Shown here: positions 61,300 through 64,000 of the stretch, piece by piece | Layout: every line of letters starts with the position of its first letter | Position numbering within the stretch: the stretch's first letter is position 1 | NCBI RefSeq assembly: GCF_000419685.1 | Contig: NZ_ATTM01000006.1 | Span: forward strand, 62,001-126,000 | DNA: 64,000 nt | Reading direction: 5' to 3' | From: Flavobacterium antarcticum DSM 19726 | GTDB lineage: Bacteria; Bacteroidota; Bacteroidia; Flavobacteriales; Flavobacteriaceae | The notes under the pieces: model-generated | Databases searched by the model: none | Told to the model about the DNA's origin: nothing | Seen by the model: only the letters and a program-made list of their open reading frames with translations | Made by a program: the position numbers and the translations under genes

Positions 61300-61307
61300 C
61301 AAAAGTA
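61300..61307 (-). promoter_or_regulatory. -7 box close to the TrmH-like start
   Basis: On the minus strand TACTTTTG fits TAnnTTTG. It ends only 5 nt before the ATG at 61295, so the transcript would start at or next to the start codon (leaderless) if this box is used. Confidence 0.4.
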
Positions 61308-61615
61308 CGAAGTGTAACTAGCATTCAAAAGTTTAATTTTAAGTAAACAACATAAGAAACTGTACTCAACCGCTCACTTCATAAAATAACTATTTTAATG
61401 TCCTATGTACCCAAATCTATTTGAATCCGAATATCTTCAAAATTATAAGAATTTAATGATTTTAAGGAGATCCGTTTGAAGGGTTTGATCTGTTTAATAA
61501 GTATGGATCCTAGAATGCTAACGCTACAAGTAATATAGAAAAATGAACAACTTTACAGTTAAATTTGATGTCTACAAATCGGAAGTTGTCGTATATTGCA
61601 GCTTAAACTCCACTT

Positions 61616-61840
61616 ATGAAAGTCAATTTATTATCCTGTGACGCACAAAGACCTGATAAAAGATCTATTGCAAAATGTATTGCTTCGGTTGCAGTAGATC
61701 TAAGTGATTCACTTTGCATGGAAATTACCGAAATCCTATTAGACGGCGATCCTGTAGAAATTGAATTAGACGATAAAAACGCAGCTTCGTCTTTACGAGA
61801 TTTGCGAAAATTAAACATTGAATACGAAATTGTTGAATGA
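61616..61840 (+). CDS. Small conserved-looking protein of unknown function
   Basis: This 74-residue protein (VDLSDSLCMEITEILLDGDPVEIELDD and AASSLRDLRKLNIEYEIVE) has a regular beta-alpha pattern resembling the ribosomal protein L7/L12 C-terminal fold, where a helix is followed by a LNIEYEIV strand. No catalytic residues are evident. It is a single gene with a terminator shared with the convergent PA2169-like gene. The resemblance is by eye only. Confidence 0.6.
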   Translation: MKVNLLSCDAQRPDKRSIAKCIASVAVDLSDSLCMEITEILLDGDPVEIELDDKNAASSLRDLRKLNIEYEIVE

Positions 61841-61883
61841 TTTTTAAAATTCTACAGTTGGTTAAACACTACTAACAAATAAA

Positions 61884-61917
61884 AAAATCCTGAAAATTTT
61901 AACATCTTCAGGATTTT
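61884..61917. terminator. Bidirectional terminator
   Basis: AAAATCCTGAA and TTCAGGATTTT form an 11-bp stem around a 12-nt loop between two convergent genes. Confidence 0.8.
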
Positions 61918-61940
61918 CAGTTATTGACAGAGTAAAATCA

Positions 61941-62393
61941 TTACTCCATTGCTTCATCACGAAGTGCTTTTACTTTATCATGGTCCGCACGAATGGCAGC
62001 TTGTTGCGCTAAAATTAACCCGATGTGATCAGGAGCTAATGCTTCCTTATCATCAAGAGCAGTTTCATAGGCCTCTAATGCTTTATCTTCGCCAAATTCA
62101 CACGAATCTAAAATTGTACCTCTGTTATTTCCGGTAAGTGTTGCTTTGAAGTCCATCCAAAATCGGAAAAATTTGCCTGTAGCACGAGTTCCTTCTTCAA
62201 CTTCACCACCCAAATGGCGAACTGCACCACTTAATGCAACAATGTTTTTTTCACTCGTTTCCTGAAAGCCTTCTAATAAAATTTTTAGATCTGTTTCTTC
62301 TGCCTCAATGTAAGCCGTTTTGTATCCTTCTACACGGTCGTTATTGATAATGATAAGTTCGTTAAGTATCGAAATGCTTTTGTGATTGTCCAT
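61941..62393 (-). CDS. PA2169-type four-helix-bundle protein (DUF2383)
   Basis: The 150-residue protein is all-helical with the ferritin-like family pattern: LNELIIINNDRVEGYKTAYIEAEETDLKILL, then FQETSEKNIVALSGAVRHLGGEVEEGTRATGKFFRFWMDFKATLTG, and CEFGEDKALEAYETALDD. Glu/His residues are placed as in the DUF2383 bundle. The function is unsettled; relatives are stress-linked. It is a single gene with its own promoter box. Confidence 0.85.
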   Translation of the reverse strand: MDNHKSISILNELIIINNDRVEGYKTAYIEAEETDLKILLEGFQETSEKNIVALSGAVRHLGGEVEEGTRATGKFFRFWMDFKATLTGNNRGTILDSCEFGEDKALEAYETALDDKEALAPDHIGLILAQQAAIRADHDKVKALRDEAME

Positions 62394-62421
62394 TTTAAAT
62401 TTTTTATTAATTCTATAAAAT

Positions 62422-62429
62422 CAAAGTTA
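62422..62429 (-). promoter_or_regulatory. -7 box of the PA2169-type gene
   Basis: On the minus strand TAACTTTG fits TAnnTTTG, 29 nt upstream of the start codon at 62393. Confidence 0.5.
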
Positions 62430-62560
62430 GAAATTTATACTTGAAAACATTTACACCATTTCAAATCAATTTTATACAGTTTAAAAGTACCCCATAAAAT
62501 AATGAATTCAAAAATAGAGATTTTCCATCTTCTATTTAGCAAATATACACGCGCTCACTG

Positions 62561-62606
62561 TCTTTCTATCTTTCTATCTTTTAATCTTTTAATCTTTCAA
62601 TCTTTT
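62561..62606. repeat. Imperfect TCTTTCTATC/TTTAATCT repeat tract
   Basis: Short pyrimidine-rich units (TCTTTCTATC twice, then AATCTTTT, AATCTTTC, AATCTTTT) form a simple tract that runs into the end of the dehydrogenase remnant. It probably marks the site of the deletion that left the remnant. Confidence 0.5.
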
Positions 62607-62750
62607 CCCATCTTCAATATTGAAATCTCCAATAGCAATATTCGCTCCGTGTTGCGCTAAAATAATCGCATTAGCATTTCCAATTCCGTTTGCACCACTA
62701 GTTATAATTGCAGTTTTTCCTTTTAAACTAAATAGTTCTTATGCATTCAT
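62589..62750 (-). pseudogene. Remnant of a short-chain dehydrogenase (SDR) gene
   Basis: The minus strand reads ATG AAT GCA TAA (stop at codon 4), then ELFSLKGKTAIITSGANGIGNANAIILAQHGANIAIGDFNIEDGKRLKD and TAA. TAIITSGANGIG is the SDR NAD-binding loop (TGxxxGxG), followed by the second strand with its Asp. Only the first 50 of about 250 residues remain, and the start is uncoupled by the stop. It lies immediately behind the amidohydrolase gene in the same direction. Confidence 0.8.
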
Positions 62751-62771
62751 AGTGCTTGTATTTTGTACTTA

Positions 62772-64000
62772 TTATTTTCTATAAATGCTTTTTCCTTCTT
62801 TGATGGTTTCCACCACTTTAATGCTTCGAATATCCATCGGATCCACTTTCAAAGGATTTTTATCTAAAACCACGAAGTCTGCTAATTTTCCCACCGTCAA
62901 AGTTCCTTTTAAATGCTCGTCGAAAAGTTCATAAGCCGCAAAGGAAGTAATCGCTTGCAGAGCTAAATAAGGTGTTGTTCGTTCCTTTTCACCAATTACA
63001 ATTCCCGAACGAGAAAACCGGTTTACTGCAGTCCAAATCGTAAAAATTGGATCAATAGGTGTAACTGTAGCATCCGAATGATTGGTTGGTTTTAAACCTA
63101 ATTTTCGCGCTGAAACCATTGGACTCAAAAAGTCAGCACGGGCTTTTCCTAAATTTAAAACGTGTTCATCACCCCAAAAATAAGCGTGATTTGTAAAAAA
63201 GGAAGGTTGCATGTTGTATTTCACAAATGATTTCAATTGATCCGGACGAGCAAATTGAGCGTGAATAACAATCGTTCTTCGGTCTTTATCTAAAGGTTGT
63301 TCTAATTTTTCGCAAGCCAACTTATGTGCTTTTAAAATCATGTCAACCGTTGCATCGCCATTGCAATGAATGAACAACTGATTGTCATTGGCATAAGCCG
63401 TTTCAAACAACTTATTAATCGCTTCTTGACTCAAACTAGGCAAACCTCTACAATCGTGTTGACAACCCGGAACCGAAGTTAAAAAGGGTTTCGTGAAAAA
63501 AGCCGTTTTCCCCTGAGGTGAACCATCGGCAACGATCTTGGTTCCTTGTACTTTAAATCCGTTTTTATATTTTTTAAATACAAGCGAAGTATCCGCTAAA
63601 TTAGAGTCTAATTCCGAGTAACCAGCAAGTGCTATTAAATCAATTTCAAGCGTTCCTGCATCCGCTTGTGATTGAAAAAAAGCAATCGTCTTCCGGTCCG
63701 TCATTCCATCTTGAGCCGTGGTAATTCCGTTTGACGCATAGTAATTTTGTGTCGTTTCAAAAAATTCAGCTTGTTTTGATGCTAAAATTTCCAACATATT
63801 TCTAACGAAAGGATACATTGCCGTTTCCTGCACTAAACCAGATGGTTCTTGAGAATTTGGTAAACGTTCGATATTTCCTCCTTCAGGATTTACAGTTGTT
63901 GCATCAAATTTCAATTTTTGCAAACCTAACGAATTTGCAACACCCATGTGTCCACTCGTATGTTGCAAATAAACCGGATTATTAGGCAGGACTTTATCGA
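62772..64000 (-). CDS. YtcJ-type amidohydrolase, 5' part beyond the window
   Basis: About 409 residues are present, and the frame is open to the window edge; the N-terminus with the signal and the first HxH is missing. The visible part holds QHTSGHMGVANS, EPSGLVQETAMYPF, ITTAQDGMTD, QLFIHCNGDATVDMIL, IVIHAQFARPDQL, NHSDATVTPIDP (the metal-binding Asp block) and the end GTLTVGKLADFVVLDKNPLKV. This is the order seen in the YtcJ/NfdA-like amidohydrolases that cut amide or formamide bonds. The natural substrate is unknown. Confidence 0.88.
   Translation of the reverse strand, partial: DKVLPNNPVYLQHTSGHMGVANSLGLQKLKFDATTVNPEGGNIERLPNSQEPSGLVQETAMYPFVRNMLEILASKQAEFFETTQNYYASNGITTAQDGMTDRKTIAFFQSQADAGTLEIDLIALAGYSELDSNLADTSLVFKKYKNGFKVQGTKIVADGSPQGKTAFFTKPFLTSVPGCQHDCRGLPSLSQEAINKLFETAYANDNQLFIHCNGDATVDMILKAHKLACEKLEQPLDKDRRTIVIHAQFARPDQLKSFVKYNMQPSFFTNHAYFWGDEHVLNLGKARADFLSPMVSARKLGLKPTNHSDATVTPIDPIFTIWTAVNRFSRSGIVIGEKERTTPYLALQAITSFAAYELFDEHLKGTLTVGKLADFVVLDKNPLKVDPMDIRSIKVVETIKEGKSIYRK

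Overview
The window reads as a chromosomal segment from a Flavobacterium-like member of the Bacteroidota. The DNA is AT-rich, and many genes are preceded by the Bacteroidota -7 promoter element TAnnTTTG. The gene families (DUF349 protein, OstA-like protein, FucP-type MFS carrier, TlpA-like lipoprotein) and the tmRNA tag GEGNYALAA fit the same group. No rRNA, tRNA, intact insertion sequence or CRISPR array was found.

Left flank (1-33901), ordinary chromosome: a ParE/RelE-type toxin with the tail of its antitoxin, a LOG-family nucleosidase, a secreted M1-like protein without its zinc motif, a DEAD-box helicase, a Kup potassium carrier, a UbiA-type prenyltransferase with Maf and a small MscS, an AI-2E-type permease followed by an MlaE-MlaF-MlaD lipid transport operon, a decayed YoeB-type toxin-antitoxin pair, an ABC-F ATPase, a TlpA-like lipoprotein that appears to lack an AUG start, an OstA-like protein, a class III aminotransferase, a TPR protein overlapping aroE, a DUF349 protein, an MFS sugar carrier with a large insertion, an alanine/saccharopine-dehydrogenase-like enzyme and a serine hydrolase.

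Genomic island (about 34348-60691): the tmRNA gene ssrA (33965-34360) is the integration site. Its 3' end, CTCCCCGACTCCACT, is repeated at 60677-60691 beyond a tyrosine integrase (59272-60534, minus), so about 26.3 kb is bounded as an integrated element. Pairs of GTTGACA motifs spaced 12 nt lie just inside both ends, and a seven-unit decamer array lies upstream of a small Xis-like HTH gene and downstream of the integrase.

Island cargo is mostly defence-like. Block 1 (34999-44467) is a tightly overlapping operon: hsdR, a small unknown gene, hsdM, an extended hsdS, an SMC/OLD-like ATPase and an HNH nuclease (a Septu-like pair). Block 2 (44799-48693) is two overlapping DUF262 genes, the first a GmrSD-like type IV restriction enzyme. 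Block 3 (48901-58016) is the least familiar: a WYL regulator, a DEDDh exonuclease, an AAA+ ATPase with two small unknown proteins, a Cys-phosphatase, a SLOG-like protein, a second WYL regulator, a von Willebrand A protein and a 379-residue unknown. Inside it lies a decayed copy of the zinc-ribbon/HTH genes that sit next to the integrase, which points to stepwise growth of the island.

Right flank (60692-64000), chromosome again: the probable original ssrA terminator, a TrmH-family RNA methyltransferase, a small conserved-looking protein, a PA2169-type four-helix protein, a short-chain dehydrogenase remnant and a YtcJ-type amidohydrolase cut by the window end.
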